A program made the position numbers and the translations under genes. Positions 63,062 to 64,000 of a stretch of 64,000 bases of DNA are shown in pieces; position 1 is the stretch's first letter; the number at the start of each line of letters is the position of its first letter. The DNA is taken from positions 5,580,001-5,644,000 of the forward strand of contig NC_009441.1 in assembly GCF_000016645.1 (NCBI RefSeq). Reading direction: 5' to 3'. Under the pieces are notes generated by a model. That model searched no databases, was not told where the DNA came from, and saw nothing but the letters and a program-made list of their open reading frames with translations. The stretch is from Flavobacterium johnsoniae UW101 (lineage in GTDB: Bacteria; Bacteroidota; Bacteroidia; Flavobacteriales; Flavobacteriaceae).

Positions 63062-63556
63062 TTATTTTTTACCAATTTCTATAATTTCCAGATCTTTTAT
63101 TTTATCATCGTCTATTACAAAACGAAGCATAGTACGCATTTGATGAAATCCGCTTTTTCCTGCTGCACCTGGATTCATGTGCAATAGGTTATTTTTTTTA
63201 TCAAACATCACTTTTAAAATATGCGAATGTCCGCAAATAAATAATTTAGGCGGATTTGAAGCCATTTCATCTCTAATCGCAGGATTGTATTTTCCGGGAT
63301 AACCGCCAATGTGCGTAATCCAAACCGATACATTTTCGCACATAAATCTATTATTAAGCGGAAATTCTAATCTTGCTTTTGCATCATCAATATTTCCATA
63401 CACACAACGAAGCGGTTTCAGCTTTTTGATAGTATCTGTAACATGCAAATCTCCAATATCACCCGCATGCCAGACTTCATCGGCCTGAGCGACATATTTT
63501 AAAATGGTATCATCAATATGAGAGTGTGTATCTGAAAGGAGAAGGATTTTTTTCAA
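63062..63556 (-). CDS. YfcE/MJ0936-type metallophosphoesterase
   Basis: The 164-residue protein is a small calcineurin-like phosphodiesterase. Its metal-binding motifs are LLLSDTHSHID, VWHAGDIGD, VYGNIDDAKA, WITHIGGYP and FICGHSHI, with a final MNPGAAG. The first codon is taken as the TTG before KKILLLSDTH. An ATG 42 bp upstream would add 14 residues encoded by an intergenic repeat (TTTGTACCTTTGCATC), which I judge untranslated. The stop is convergent with the kinase stop, 3 bp away. Confidence 0.87.
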   Translation of the reverse strand: MKKILLLSDTHSHIDDTILKYVAQADEVWHAGDIGDLHVTDTIKKLKPLRCVYGNIDDAKARLEFPLNNRFMCENVSVWITHIGGYPGKYNPAIRDEMASNPPKLFICGHSHILKVMFDKKNNLLHMNPGAAGKSGFHQMRTMLRFVIDDDKIKDLEIIEIGKK

Positions 63557-63564
63557 TTTTTTAT

Positions 63565-63811
63565 TAAGGTGCAAAGGTTCATAGATGCAAAGGTACAAAG
63601 GTTTTTCCTGTATAAAAACATTAATAACTATGTGTAAATTCTGTCTTTATTTACTTATTAGACATTATGTGCCTGCTTTGAATCTCTACAAATGAGACGT
63701 TTTTACAACATCCCTAAAAAGAAAACTTTGAACCTCTGTCCCTTTGAACCTTTGAACCTCAAAAAGAAAAAATCTTTGTACCTTTGCACCTCAAAACCTC
63801 TGTACCTCACA
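63565..63811. repeat. Intergenic repeats built on TTTGAACCTTTG words
   Basis: Words such as CCTTTGAACCTTTGAACCTC, CTTTGTACCTTTGCACCTC and ACCTCTGTACCTC on the right are inverse to AGGTTCATAGATGCAAAGG on the left. They flank the start of the phosphoesterase gene and run up to the truA start codon. No gene is seen in between. Confidence 0.6.
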
Positions 63812-64000
63812 ATGAGATATTTTATTCATTTTGCTTATAACGGAACTCATTATCATGGCTGGCAGTTTCAGCCAAATGCTTCTTCAGTTCAGGAAACTTT
63901 AAATAAAGCGCTTTCGGTTTTATTAAATTCAACCATAAATGTTATGGGCGCCGGAAGAACAGATACTGGGGTGCATGCCGAGGAAATGTACGGACATTTT
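63812..64000 (+). CDS. truA: tRNA pseudouridine synthase A, N-terminal part (cut by window edge)
   Basis: The 63 visible residues begin [35 protein letters not shown] and include [14 protein letters not shown], which holds the catalytic Asp (RTDxGVHA) of TruA. TruA modifies tRNA positions 38-40. The gene continues past the window. Confidence 0.95.
   Translation, partial: MRYFIHFAYNGTHYHGWQFQPNASSVQETLNKALSVLLNSTINVMGAGRTDTGVHAEEMYGHF

Overview
The window is a low-GC, gene-dense chromosome segment from a Bacteroidetes bacterium, most probably a Flavobacterium or close relative. The evidence is the -7 promoter element TAnnTTTG in front of several genes, a SusC/SusD pair, DUF4293/DUF3667/DUF4202 families, a Rho factor with a long Asn-rich insert, and many intergenic inverted repeats. 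No rRNA, tRNA, transposase, phage gene or CRISPR array was seen.

Layout. 0-8 kb: a cut-off AraC-type regulator, aldo/keto reductase, a quinone-redox pair (MdaB and a YgiN-like monooxygenase), a methyltransferase, a LysR regulator, a DUF2130 coiled-coil protein and a META-domain lipoprotein. 8-34 kb: an assimilatory nitrate island. It holds nirB, nirD, a DUF4202 protein, a NarX-like kinase with its response regulator, narK, an outer-membrane porin, an FNR-like regulator, a one-polypeptide NADH-nitrate reductase, an unusual NiR/SiR-like-rubredoxin protein, and on the minus strand a near-complete molybdenum-cofactor set (moeA, mobA, moaD, moeB-like, moaE, moaCB, moaA) plus cobA for siroheme. A 16-bp palindrome, TACGTATAAATACGTA or its variant TAAGTATAAATACTTA, lies before nirB, narK, the nitrate reductase and moeA. 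Inverted half-sites of it precede the response regulator, so it is probably the regulon operator.

34-53 kb: an organosulfur island. It holds SusC/SusD, three FGly-type sulfatases, a sterol-desaturase-like enzyme, a rhodanese-thioredoxin fusion, a YeiH-type transporter, cysteine synthase, and a family 2A encapsulin with its cysteine desulfurase cargo. Two of its transcription units (SusC and the third sulfatase) start with the same unusual leader: an identical promoter layout, a 28-codon ORF ending in Cys-Tyr-Met-Cys-x-Cys-Cys-stop, and a hairpin with loop CGGCAA whose stem shows a compensatory base-pair change, followed by a conserved 19-nt box. The SusC leader also has a 10-codon ORF with three consecutive Cys codons just before the hairpin. 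I infer a cysteine-sensing attenuator that switches sulfur scavenging on when cysteine is short. This is the most likely undescribed system here.

53-64 kb: ordinary core and accessory genes (DUF1810, ornithine aminotransferase with a divergent Lrp regulator, dienelactone hydrolase, DUF3667, M28 peptidase, rho, DUF4293, a second two-component pair, a YfcE-like phosphoesterase, the start of truA).

Many intergenic gaps are filled by families of nested inverted repeats. One family has 21-bp inverted ends and a core that lies in opposite orientation in different copies.
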